A stretch of DNA of 18,511 bases from JAAXHE01 sp964551635 (lineage in GTDB: Bacteria; Latescibacterota; UBA2968; GCA-2709665), in NCBI GenBank assembly GCA_964551635.1, contig CAZKDZ010000206.1, positions 1 through 18,511 on the forward strand. Direction: 5' to 3'. The notes under the pieces are model-generated. The model worked only from the letters and a program-made list of their open reading frames with translations, searched no databases and was not told the origin of the DNA. The position numbers and the translations under genes were made by a program. Below, piece by piece: positions 1 to 6,957 of this stretch. How positions within the stretch are numbered: position 1 is the stretch's first letter; every line of letters begins with the position of its first letter.

Positions 1-1166
1 GATGCGGGAGGGGTGCGTTCGATGGGATTGTCCGACGCGAGTTCGAAGGCGAAACCGATGGGCGCGGGTCCGGGATCGTCGAAGCGAACATTGTACGTCG
101 TGCATCCCCAGCGGTCGCCGGTCGCGACGGCATCGAAGGCATTGAAGCTCCGCCGCAGCGGATCGTACGCGAGACGCCCATACAGATCCAGCTTCAGGCC
201 CCGGGGTTTGTCAACCGTCAGGCCGCTGTGGGGATTGGATTCGAAACTGGGTTCCCCTTCAAGGTGGATGCGTCCCTCCATGCGGAGCCGGATGCGGTCG
301 GTGTCAACGGATTCGACGGTCAGGCTGATTTCTCCCTCTTTCAGGTCACCTTCTTTCCAGCCCGGCGATTGACCGCGTGCCGTGTCGATGAAATGGCGCA
401 GGGCGAGACGCCTGGTGAAGAAATCCGGGGCGCGCCAGGTCTGGCCGGGTGCGGCATTCGGGGGCACGAGAGACCCGGTCTCCTCTTCGGTGAACCACGC
501 GAAGTCGATGTTGTGCCGGGAATCGACGCCATTGGAATCCCGCGGCAGGTCGCGAACGGTGACTTTGAGCGTCAGGCCGTTTCCCGGATAGGACCATCCG
601 AGCCTGGGATCGACGGGATAGGATTCGGGGATGTCGTGCGACTCGGCGCTGTCAGGACGTTCCAGCCACTTTTCCAGGCTCTGCTCGAGCAGTTCCAGGA
701 GCGGCGCGGCCTCCCGCGTGTTGATGGACCCCAGCAACTCGCCGTCTGAGGTACAGGCGTACAGGCCCTGCCGGGTGGCCGTGGGTTCGGTGCGGCCGCC
801 GTAATGGCCCTGTTCGGCCACCTGGCGGAAGAACTCGCCCTTGGCGTCTTCCTGCGTCTGCGTATAGCTGCAGTTGTCCGCAACGGGAATGTAGGATTCG
901 TTCAGGATCCGGATGATTTCGGGATGGGAGAAGACGGACTCACGGCCCGCGATGCCGTTGTTTCAGACGCAGCCGAGCGGGTTTCCGTTCATCGCCCAGA
1001 TAAACAGCGGTCTCCGCACGGCGGCCGCGCGGAGACGGGCCGCCCAGAGGTCTGTCTCCCAGCCGATCTCCGTCCAGCGCACTTCCTCGGGTGTCGACCG
1101 GATCAGCGAGGACAGAGATTCCATCGTCTCGGGACCTGGCTTCCATTGCGGTATTCGACCTGCCAT
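1..1166 (-). CDS. Putative selenoprotein with thioredoxin-like N-terminal domain, partial (3' end outside window)
   Basis: The start is ATG at 1166, with AAGGAGA five bases upstream. Sixty-seven codons lead to an in-frame TGA at 963-965, and the same frame then stays open for 320 codons to the window edge. I read the codons one by one and found no other stop. Around the TGA the protein reads PLFIWAMNGNPLGCV-(UGA)-NNG, then FSHPEIIRILNESYIPVADN and later GLYACTSDGELLGS. This is the layout of a thioredoxin-like fold: a strand, a redox motif, a helix and a distal strand. Read as selenocysteine, the TGA gives a Cys-Val-Sec motif. No convincing in-frame start follows the TGA before about residue 270, so the two halves look like one protein. 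The C-terminal half (about residues 170-388) is unrecognised and looks rich in beta strands. No signal peptide is visible, so it is probably cytoplasmic. Alternatives are a nonsense-mutated gene or a base error. Confidence 0.72.
934..950 (-). promoter_or_regulatory. Candidate bacterial SECIS stem-loop
   Basis: On the transcript, nucleotides 13-18 after the UGA (GCGGGC) pair with nucleotides 24-29 (GUCCGU), including two G-U pairs. They enclose a five-base loop, CGUGA. The loop begins 18 nucleotides past the UGA and has G at its second position. This matches what is known of bacterial SECIS elements: a short upper stem and a small apical loop with an early G, roughly 16-37 nt from the UGA. A competing hairpin (ACGGC with GCCGU, nucleotides 5-21) is also possible. 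No folding program was run. Confidence 0.5.
963..965 (-). other. In-frame UGA, candidate selenocysteine codon
   Basis: TGA falls immediately after GGC-TGC-GTC (Gly-Cys-Val) and before AAC-AAC-GGC (Asn-Asn-Gly), at the redox-motif position of a thioredoxin-like domain. Two observations favour recoding over a stop: 320 codons stay open beyond it with normal codon use, and a SECIS-like hairpin follows. TGA is a true stop for the sigma-factor, parC-like and parE-like genes here, so a global UGA reassignment is excluded. Confidence 0.65.
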
Positions 1167-1213
1167 ATCAATCTCCTTTGGTTTTCCTCACTGTCTCGAG
1201 ACCTACCCCCTGA

Positions 1214-1235
1214 CCCCCTTCCTGAAGGAAGGGGG
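1214..1235. repeat. Palindromic repeat (10-bp stem)
   Basis: CCCCCTTCCT is followed by GA and then AGGAAGGGGG, a perfect 10-bp inverted repeat with a two-base centre. It sits between the SDR gene and the thioredoxin-like gene, about 50 bp upstream of the latter's start. There is no T-run on either side, so it looks like a dispersed REP-like palindrome rather than a terminator, though it could pause or stabilise transcripts. Confidence 0.7.
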
Positions 1236-1274
1236 ATCGGCGATGAGTCGATGTACAGGGTTTAAGACGTGCCG

Positions 1275-1288
1275 GGATGTCGACATCC
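1275..1288. repeat. 14-bp perfect palindrome
   Basis: GGATGTCGACATCC reads identically on both strands. It lies midway between two larger palindromes in the SDR/thioredoxin-like gap. It could be a dimeric regulator site or part of the surrounding repeat. Function unknown. Confidence 0.4.
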
Positions 1289-1339
1289 AGTCAATAAGAG
1301 TGTCTTTCGGTGACCGGCACGCGAAACCTGCCTTTCCTC

Positions 1340-1361
1340 CCTCTCTCCCGCGGGAGAGAGG
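1340..1361. repeat. 22-bp perfect palindrome, REP-like
   Basis: The half-sites CCTCTCTCCCG and CGGGAGAGAGG abut to make a perfect 22-bp palindrome. It lies 57 bp past the SDR stop codon on the minus strand. The same core, CTCTCTCCC then GC then GGGAGAG, recurs with one extra A at 16377-16398, so this is a dispersed family rather than a chance palindrome. Short C/T-rich palindromes of this type are common intergenic repeats in bacteria. Confidence 0.7.
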
Positions 1362-1417
1362 TCTGGGCGGTGGAGAGCGGTGGATCTTGCCTTTCGTTTC
1401 CAGCTGATTGCTGTCTT

Positions 1418-2182
1418 TTATCGTTTCAAAATCCCGCCGTTCACGTCGATCGTGGCGCCGGTGATATACGCCCCCATCCTCGATGCCAGGAAGAGGGCGG
1501 CGTAGGCGATTTCCTCGGGTTGGCCGACGTAACCCAGAGGAATGAGTTCGTTGATCCGGCTGCGGGTCTCCGGAGGGATTTGCATACTCGTTTCGATCAC
1601 GCCCGGGGTTATGGCGTTGACCGTGACATTGCTCGGCGCCAGGTCGCGCGAGAGGGTCTTTGTCATCCCGATCATCCCGGCCTTCGAACTTCCGTAGTGG
1701 ACGCCGCCTGCGACCCCTCCGGTCTGGCCGCTGATGGAGGAAATGTTGATGATGCGGCCGCTCTTCTGTTTTTCCATGTACGGGGCGGCCGCCAAGCAGC
1801 AGAGATACGCGCCGGTGAGATTCGCGCCGATCACCCGCTGCCACTCGGCATGGTCCACGCCGCTATAGGGTCCCGGGCTCGACACCCCGGCATTGTTGAC
1901 CAGGATGTCGACGCGCCCGAACCGGTCCACAGTCCTTTGGACGAACGCGTTGACCTGTTCCTCGTCCGCTACGTCGGCCGGCGCGGCGAGAACATCCCCC
2001 CCGGAAGACAGCGCATCGGCGACCGCGATCAATGGGCCCCCGTTGCGCGCGACCAGCGTGAGACCTGCGCCCGCCTGATGGAAGACCTCGGCGATGCTCC
2101 TGCCGATGCCACGGCTTGCGCCGGTGACGATTGCAACCTGTCCGGACAGATCCAGAAGGCCGGCAAGGGGGTTCGGGGGCAT
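1418..2182 (-). CDS. SDR-family NAD(P)-dependent oxidoreductase (FabG-like)
   Basis: This is a 254-residue classical short-chain dehydrogenase/reductase of normal family length. The cofactor-binding motif TGASRGIG is at residues 20-27 and the structural NNAG at 96-99. The catalytic tetrad reads as Asn121 (GANLTG), Ser149 (NISSISG), Tyr163 and Lys167 (YGSSK). The C-terminal pattern NAITPGVIETSM (189-200) and the ending with TGATIDVNGG are typical of the FabG/glucose-dehydrogenase-like branch. The substrate cannot be read from the sequence; FabG-type members reduce 3-oxoacyl-ACP, and many relatives act on sugars or small ketones. The start at 2182 has only a purine-rich upstream stretch (AAAAAAGAGAA) as ribosome site. 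It lies 79 bp downstream of the parC-like stop in the same direction and may be read from that operon. A following gap of 251 bp carries palindromes. Confidence 0.93.
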   Translation of the reverse strand: MPPNPLAGLLDLSGQVAIVTGASRGIGRSIAEVFHQAGAGLTLVARNGGPLIAVADALSSGGDVLAAPADVADEEQVNAFVQRTVDRFGRVDILVNNAGVSSPGPYSGVDHAEWQRVIGANLTGAYLCCLAAAPYMEKQKSGRIINISSISGQTGGVAGGVHYGSSKAGMIGMTKTLSRDLAPSNVTVNAITPGVIETSMQIPPETRSRINELIPLGYVGQPEEIAYAALFLASRMGAYITGATIDVNGGILKR

Positions 2183-2261
2183 AGGGTTCTCTTTTTTACT
2201 TTAGGCGGGGAGATGAAAGACGCCTTCGACGGTGTCCACAGATCCCGTCTGTCTCCCGCGG

Positions 2262-4151
2262 TCAGATGAACTTCACGCTCCGGACTTCCCGGTTGGCCAG
2301 GCGGATGCCCCGGGCCCTGTTGCCGCGAACGGCATAGTCGCCGATGTTGAATTCCTCTTCGGTGATTCGCACGCGTGGTTTGGGTTTGAAGCAGACCCGG
2401 ACCGTGCGACTGGAATCGGTGGTGAGCTTGAGGATGCGGCATCCTTCCGGCGCCAATTCGTATCCCCGGTTCAGAATGAACTTGTCGATCTTGCACCGTT
2501 TGATGTAGAGAAATCCGGTCCTGTTCTCTTTGTAGAAGATATTGAAGACGCGGTCTTCGTCAATGAAATCGCAGAAAAGCATGCCTTTATCCACGAAGAG
2601 CTTTTCGGGGACGTCCACCACGGAGTAGGTCCCGGACTTGCGAATTACCAGAACACGGTCGTACGGAGACACATCCAGAATGGAGACGCCGTTGACCTGG
2701 TGACCCAGATAACCGGCATTCCTGTCGTAGCGCAGCTTGAGATTTCGCTGGGCGGCCTCCCGGACGTCCACTTTCTGGATGCTTGCGATCTCCGTCTTCC
2801 GGGGGTGATCGGCCCGATATTTCTCTATGATCCCTTCGACGAACCCGATGGCGTAGGCCTGGATGCCGCGGAGGTTAGCGCGGACCTCCCTCAGACGCCT
2901 GCGAATTTCCTGCATTTCCTCCTGTGCCTTGTTGATATCGTAGAGCGAGATGCGTCTGATGGGGATCTTGAGCAGGTTTTCCACGTCCTCACGCGAGACT
3001 TCCGCGCGGATGTTTTCCTTGAAGTGCTCGAGCCCGTCGAACACCGCGCGGTAGACGTCCTCGGAGGTGGTCTCCTCCTCGATGCTCTTGTAAATCCGGT
3101 TTTCGATAAAGATCTGCTCGAGCGTCTTCGCGTGATGCCGGGCGGTCAACCGGCGCTCTTCGAGCTTGAGTTCGGTCCAGAGCAGCTCGACCAGGCGCTC
3201 CGTATTGTATCGGATCACATCGGTTACGGTGGTGATCTGCGGCCGGTTCTCGCGTATAACCAGAAGATTCGCCGCGATTGACGTTTCGCAGTCCGTAAAC
3301 GCATACAGGGCGTCAACGGTATCCCTGGTATGCACCCCGCGGGCGAGCTGGATTTCGATTTCCACCTGGTCGGTCGTATAGTCGCTGATACCCGAGATCT
3401 TGAGTTTGCCCTTTCTGGAGGCGTCTTCGATGGAGGCGATAAGGGTCTCGGTTGTCGTACCGAAAGGCAGTTCGCGCACGATGATGCGCTTCGGGTCTTT
3501 TGTATCCAGTTTTGCCCGGGCGAGGACCTTTCCGTTCCCGTCGTCGTATTGAGAGACATCCACGATCCCGCCCGTGGGAAAATCGGGATAGAGATGGATG
3601 GGTCTGTCCTGCAGGCAGGCGATCTGCGCTTCGAGCAGTTCGATCAGGTTGTGCGGGAGGATCCGCGTGGTCATGCCCGCGGCAATACCCTCTGAGCCGA
3701 TGGAGAGCAGGACCGGGATCTTCGCGGGAAAGGCCAGCGGCTCGCGGTTGCGGCCGTCGTACGAATCTTCGAATTCGGTCGTCTCCGGATTGAACAGGAC
3801 CTCTCTTGCCAGAGGCGTGAGCCGGCACTCGATATAGCGCGCCGCGGAGGCCTCGTCGCCCGTGAAGATGTTGCCGAAATTACCCTGCCTGTCTATGAAC
3901 AGCTCCTTGTTGGCCAGGTTGACCAGGGCGCCGAAGATGGAGAGGTCCCCATGGGGATGGTACCTCATGGTCTGCCCCACGACGTTGGCGACTTTGTGGT
4001 ACTTGCCGTCGTCCATTTCGTGGAGGGCGTGCAGAATGCGCCGCTGGACCGGCTTGAAGCCGTCGTCGATACTGGGAATGGCCCGGTTCTTGATGGAATA
4101 GGACGCAAACTCGAGATAGTATTTGTCGTAAAGCGTATCGACGTATGCCAC
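2262..4151 (-). CDS. parC: Type IIA DNA topoisomerase subunit A (ParC/GyrA-like, short form)
   Basis: This 629-residue DNA cleavage and religation subunit would pair with the upstream ATPase subunit. Landmarks are GFKPVQRRILHAL (31-43), RYHPHGD (63-69), GNFGNIFTGD (90-99) and AARYIE with catalytic Tyr106 beside Arg105. The winged-helix, tower and coiled-coil regions follow, to about residue 470. Only about 150 residues remain after the coiled coil. They hold a few blade-like strands (for example GNRARGIRLANREV), and no GyrA-box QRRGGKG is visible, so this is not a canonical gyrase A. It best fits the compact topoisomerase IV-like A subunits known in Bacteroidetes and Chlamydiae. The start is GTG at 4151, chosen because AGAGGAGAAG lies just upstream. 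The gene lies 90 bp behind the parE-like gene and is surely co-transcribed. At the classic quinolone-resistance positions it has Leu70 and Gly74 (see findings). Confidence 0.93.
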   Translation of the reverse strand: MAYVDTLYDKYYLEFASYSIKNRAIPSIDDGFKPVQRRILHALHEMDDGKYHKVANVVGQTMRYHPHGDLSIFGALVNLANKELFIDRQGNFGNIFTGDEASAARYIECRLTPLAREVLFNPETTEFEDSYDGRNREPLAFPAKIPVLLSIGSEGIAAGMTTRILPHNLIELLEAQIACLQDRPIHLYPDFPTGGIVDVSQYDDGNGKVLARAKLDTKDPKRIIVRELPFGTTTETLIASIEDASRKGKLKISGISDYTTDQVEIEIQLARGVHTRDTVDALYAFTDCETSIAANLLVIRENRPQITTVTDVIRYNTERLVELLWTELKLEERRLTARHHAKTLEQIFIENRIYKSIEEETTSEDVYRAVFDGLEHFKENIRAEVSREDVENLLKIPIRRISLYDINKAQEEMQEIRRRLREVRANLRGIQAYAIGFVEGIIEKYRADHPRKTEIASIQKVDVREAAQRNLKLRYDRNAGYLGHQVNGVSILDVSPYDRVLVIRKSGTYSVVDVPEKLFVDKGMLFCDFIDEDRVFNIFYKENRTGFLYIKRCKIDKFILNRGYELAPEGCRILKLTTDSSRTVRVCFKPKPRVRITEEEFNIGDYAVRGNRARGIRLANREVRSVKFI

Positions 4152-4241
4152 GGCTTCTCCTCTTTACCGTTCGACATCAAACCTTCAGGGTCCGGGCGGC
4201 ACGCTCCTGACACCGTTAATCACGAGGCGTTGACCCGCGTT

Positions 4242-6143
4242 TCAGATCAGGTTTTCGATGATGTAATCCCTGCGTTCGGGGGTATTCTTGCCCATGTAGA
4301 AGCTGAGCGTGTTGGCGATTTCGGATATGGAGCGGATATTGACTTTGACCAGCCGCATGTCATCCCCGATGAACTGACCGAATTCTTTCGGCGAGATTTC
4401 CCCGAGCCCTTTAAACCGTGTAATCTCGGGGTTTTTGACCTCCTCCAGGGCGCTGTCGCGCTCCCGGTTGGTGTAACAGTAGCGCGTGACCTTGCTGTTC
4501 CGGACGCGGAAGAGCGGTGTTTCCAGGATATAAAGATGGCCGGCCAGCACCAGTTCCTCGAAATAATTCAGGAAATACGTGAGGAGAAGGTACCGGATAT
4601 GGTATCCGTCGTGGTCGGCATCGGTGGCAATGACGATTTTATTGAAACGCAGGTTTTCGATGCCGTCTTCGATACCGAGCGCCATCATGAGATTGTACAA
4701 TTCCACGTTCTTGTACACCGCGGCCTTGTTCTTTCCGAATACGTTCAATGGAACGCCCTTGAGGCCGAAGATCGCCTGGGTGAGGACGTCGCGCGCGGCG
4801 ACCATCGACCCCGCCGCCGAAGGCCCTTCGGTGATGAAGATGGTTGAGTCTTCGCCATGTTTTTTGTGGCCCACGTGGAATTTGCAGTCCTTGAAGTGGG
4901 GGATCTTGATTGCGATCTTCCGTGCGGCTTCCTTGGCCTCTTTCCTGACGGCGTTGAGTTCTTTTCTCAGCTTTTCGTTCTGGGCGATTTTCTCGGACAG
5001 GCGCTGGGCAGCGGTCTGGTTCTTGTGAAGAAGGTCGACCACGGCGCTCTTGACCTCCGCGACGATCCACCCCCGAATATCCGTATTTCCCAGTTTGTTT
5101 TTGGTCTGCGACTCGAAGACCGGCGCCTTGAGTTTGACGGCGACGGCGCCGGAGATGCTCTCGCGCACGTCGATGCCGTTGTAGTTCTTCTTGTAAAATT
5201 CATTTACGCCCTTGAGGATGCCCTCGCGAAAGGCGCTCTGGTGGGCCCCGCCGTCGCTGGTGTACTGGCCGTTGACGAAAGAGAAATACGTCTCGCCGTA
5301 GCTGACCGTGTGGCTGAAGGCGAACTCGAGGTATTGGGTCCTGTGATACAATGGCTCATAGAGGGCGGTCTCGCCGACTTCGCGGGTGAGGAAGTCCAGC
5401 AATCCGTTCCTGGAAACAAATCGTTCCCCGTTGAAGACGAGCGAGAGACCGCTGTTCAGGCACGCGTAATTCCACAGCCGCTGCCGGACGTAATCGAAGT
5501 TGAACGCGAAGTCATCGCCGAAGATCTGAACATCGGGAAGAAACTCGAAACAGGAGCCGTCCGGCTCGCCCGGCTTCAGGCCCTTCATCTTCTTCTTCAA
5601 TCGGCCGCGTTCGAAGCGGGCATCGAAGAACTCTCCGTCCCGGAACGCAACCGCACTGAAGTCGGAAGAGAGGGCGTTGACGGCCTTGGTACCCACGCCG
5701 TTGAGGCCCACGCTGAACTGGAAGACGTCATCGTTGTATTTCGCGCCGGTATTGATGATGGATACGCAGTCGATGACCTTGCCCAGGGGAATGCCGCGGC
5801 CATAGTCACGGACCCGGACCCGGTTGTCTTCGATGCTGACGTCGATTTTTTTTCCGTAGCCCATGATGAATTCGTCTACGGCATTGTCGATGACTTCCTT
5901 CAGCAGGACGTAGATCCCGTCGTCCGGATTGGAACCGTCGCCGAGCCGGCCGATGTACATGCCGGTACGCAGGCGAATGTGTTCCAGCGAGCTGAGCGTT
6001 TTAACCTTGGATTCGTCGTACCCATGTTCGGGCGATGCGCCGTTGCCGTTCCCGCGGGAAGACCTTCGGGCACGCGCGGCCTTTCCATTGATGGAAAGCG
6101 AAAGCTGATCCGGACTGCGCACTGTCGATTTCGATTCAGGCAT
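4242..6143 (-). CDS. parE: Type IIA DNA topoisomerase subunit B (ParE/GyrB-like ATPase)
   Basis: This 633-residue ATPase subunit belongs with the downstream A subunit. The GHKL ATP-binding region shows Glu83 and Asn87 in LLKEVIDNAVDE, DYGRGIP (113-119) and VGLNGVGTKAVNALS (145-159). A transducer domain with QTKNKLGN follows. The TOPRIM domain carries Glu439 in FITEGPSAAGSM and the acidic triad Asp508/510/512 in ATDADHDGYH. The usual EGDSAGG is EGPSAAG here, a variation outside the metal ligands. The length is typical of ParE, without the long GyrB insertion. The ATG at 6143 is preferred because AAAAGGTG lies just upstream; a TTG at 6176 in the same frame would add 11 residues but has no comparable ribosome site. 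The first 40 residues are basic, serine-rich and probably disordered. A strong promoter lies at 6292-6320, leaving a leader of about 140 nt. Confidence 0.95.
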   Translation of the reverse strand: MPESKSTVRSPDQLSLSINGKAARARRSSRGNGNGASPEHGYDESKVKTLSSLEHIRLRTGMYIGRLGDGSNPDDGIYVLLKEVIDNAVDEFIMGYGKKIDVSIEDNRVRVRDYGRGIPLGKVIDCVSIINTGAKYNDDVFQFSVGLNGVGTKAVNALSSDFSAVAFRDGEFFDARFERGRLKKKMKGLKPGEPDGSCFEFLPDVQIFGDDFAFNFDYVRQRLWNYACLNSGLSLVFNGERFVSRNGLLDFLTREVGETALYEPLYHRTQYLEFAFSHTVSYGETYFSFVNGQYTSDGGAHQSAFREGILKGVNEFYKKNYNGIDVRESISGAVAVKLKAPVFESQTKNKLGNTDIRGWIVAEVKSAVVDLLHKNQTAAQRLSEKIAQNEKLRKELNAVRKEAKEAARKIAIKIPHFKDCKFHVGHKKHGEDSTIFITEGPSAAGSMVAARDVLTQAIFGLKGVPLNVFGKNKAAVYKNVELYNLMMALGIEDGIENLRFNKIVIATDADHDGYHIRYLLLTYFLNYFEELVLAGHLYILETPLFRVRNSKVTRYCYTNRERDSALEEVKNPEITRFKGLGEISPKEFGQFIGDDMRLVKVNIRSISEIANTLSFYMGKNTPERRDYIIENLI

Positions 6144-6284
6144 AACACACCTTTTCGGGATCGCTTGAAACCGCAACCCCGCGCGGCAAACGTGTAACCG
6201 GGGAGACAGACGAACCTGACGCGGAATCAGGTCTGAATGGGGCTTAAAAAGAAGCTAACTGTGGGGAAATAAAGGGGAAAGACA

Positions 6285-6301
6285 GCACTATAATATAGTG
6301 C
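6285..6301. promoter_or_regulatory. Palindrome over the -10 box, possible operator
   Basis: GCACTATA, a central A, then TATAGTGC makes a 17-bp palindrome with perfect 8-base arms. It covers the whole -10 box and the presumed transcription start of the parE promoter, where a dimeric repressor would block RNA polymerase. It is AT-rich with no T-run, so it is unlikely to be a terminator for the ytoQ-like gene. No regulator for it is identified in the window. Confidence 0.5.
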
Positions 6302-6320
6302 ATCTTTGTTCATCTTTCAA
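6292..6320 (-). promoter_or_regulatory. Sigma-70-type promoter for the parE-parC operon
   Basis: Reading the minus strand, TTGAAA (6320-6315) is separated by exactly 17 bases from TATATT (6297-6292). Each hexamer matches the consensus at five of six positions. The predicted start is near 6285, about 140 bases before the parE-like ATG, and nothing else in the gap competes. Confidence 0.7.
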
Positions 6321-6380
6321 GGTGTTTTTTGTGCGCCGGCACGGGAGATGCGGCGGAATACCGATTTCGGAATGCGCCGT

Positions 6381-6833
6381 TCAGGTCCCACGGATCACGT
6401 AGCTGAGAACGTCCGCAACCTGCTCCGGAGACTCCGCCACCGCCAGCGCCGCGGAGTCGACCTCCTTGAGCGCGTGGGCGATGCCGGCTTCGTGGATCAC
6501 GATAATGGGTTTGCCCAGGGCAGCGGCGAAGCCGGCGTCGAATGCCGCGTTCCACTGCCGGTAATTGCCTCCGAAGCGCACCACCACCACGTCGGCGTCG
6601 CCAATGAGCGTCCGGGTCCGGATGGCGTTGATTTTCGCGCCCTTGTGGTCCTTCCAGAACGAGGATTCCTCGGGGCCCAGGATATCCACGCCGCAGTTGT
6701 CGCTTGCGGCATGGTCGGTGACCGGCGCCGTGAAGGAAACCGGAAGCTCCATCTGCGCCGCGGCGTTTACAATCCGGTCCCTCCAGTCGCTGTGGATTTC
6801 GCCTGCCAGGTACACCCTCCACCGCTTCGACAT
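6381..6833 (-). CDS. ytoQ: YtoQ family protein
   Basis: This 150-residue protein is recognised by the YtoQ family pattern: VYLAGEIHSDWR near the N-terminus, FTAPVTDHAASDNCGVDILG, KDHKGAKINAIRTRTLI, VVVVRFGGNYRQWNAAFDAG, and a C-terminal HALKEVDSAALAVAESPEQV. The length matches the family (about 150 residues). YtoQ is a conserved, mostly uncharacterised protein first named in Bacillus. The alternating strands and GD-rich turns resemble the nucleoside 2-deoxyribosyltransferase-like fold, but the reaction is unknown. The ATG at 6833 was chosen because AGGAG lies eight bases upstream and the family motif starts there; an in-frame start at 6914 would add 27 low-complexity residues unlike the family. 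It reads in the same direction as its neighbours, but the parE promoter lies just past its end, so it is probably a separate unit. Confidence 0.9.
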   Translation of the reverse strand: MSKRWRVYLAGEIHSDWRDRIVNAAAQMELPVSFTAPVTDHAASDNCGVDILGPEESSFWKDHKGAKINAIRTRTLIGDADVVVVRFGGNYRQWNAAFDAGFAAALGKPIIVIHEAGIAHALKEVDSAALAVAESPEQVADVLSYVIRGT

Positions 6834-6957
6834 GCTCCGGACTCCTGTATGCGATCGGGCGCGACCTGAATGCGTGCTTCCCGGCCCGGATTCGCTCCGG
6901 TTCGCCGGCTGCATACGTCCCGCCCACTTTCACTACCGTGGAACGACGGTCCTTTTT

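Noticed and set aside
1..1166. Simple nonsense-mutated pseudogene at the thioredoxin-like locus.
   Set aside because: It is not fully excluded, but no other lesion exists in 388 codons and the TGA sits exactly at the redox motif with a SECIS-like hairpin, so recoding is preferred.
4857..6197. Open frame of 446 codons on the plus strand opposite the parE-like gene.
   Set aside because: The opposite strand encodes an unmistakable GyrB/ParE with all motifs, and this frame has no domain-like pattern.
6357..6380. Search for a terminator between the ytoQ-like gene and the parE promoter.
   Set aside because: No GC-rich hairpin with a following T-run is seen on the minus strand; the nearby GTGC/GCAC stem (about 6331-6342) is followed by A's on that strand.
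6935..6956. Hairpin ACCGT/ACGGT followed by six T on the plus strand, resembling an intrinsic terminator.
   Set aside because: All genes here are on the minus strand, where the T-run would come before the hairpin; the stem is only 5 bp.
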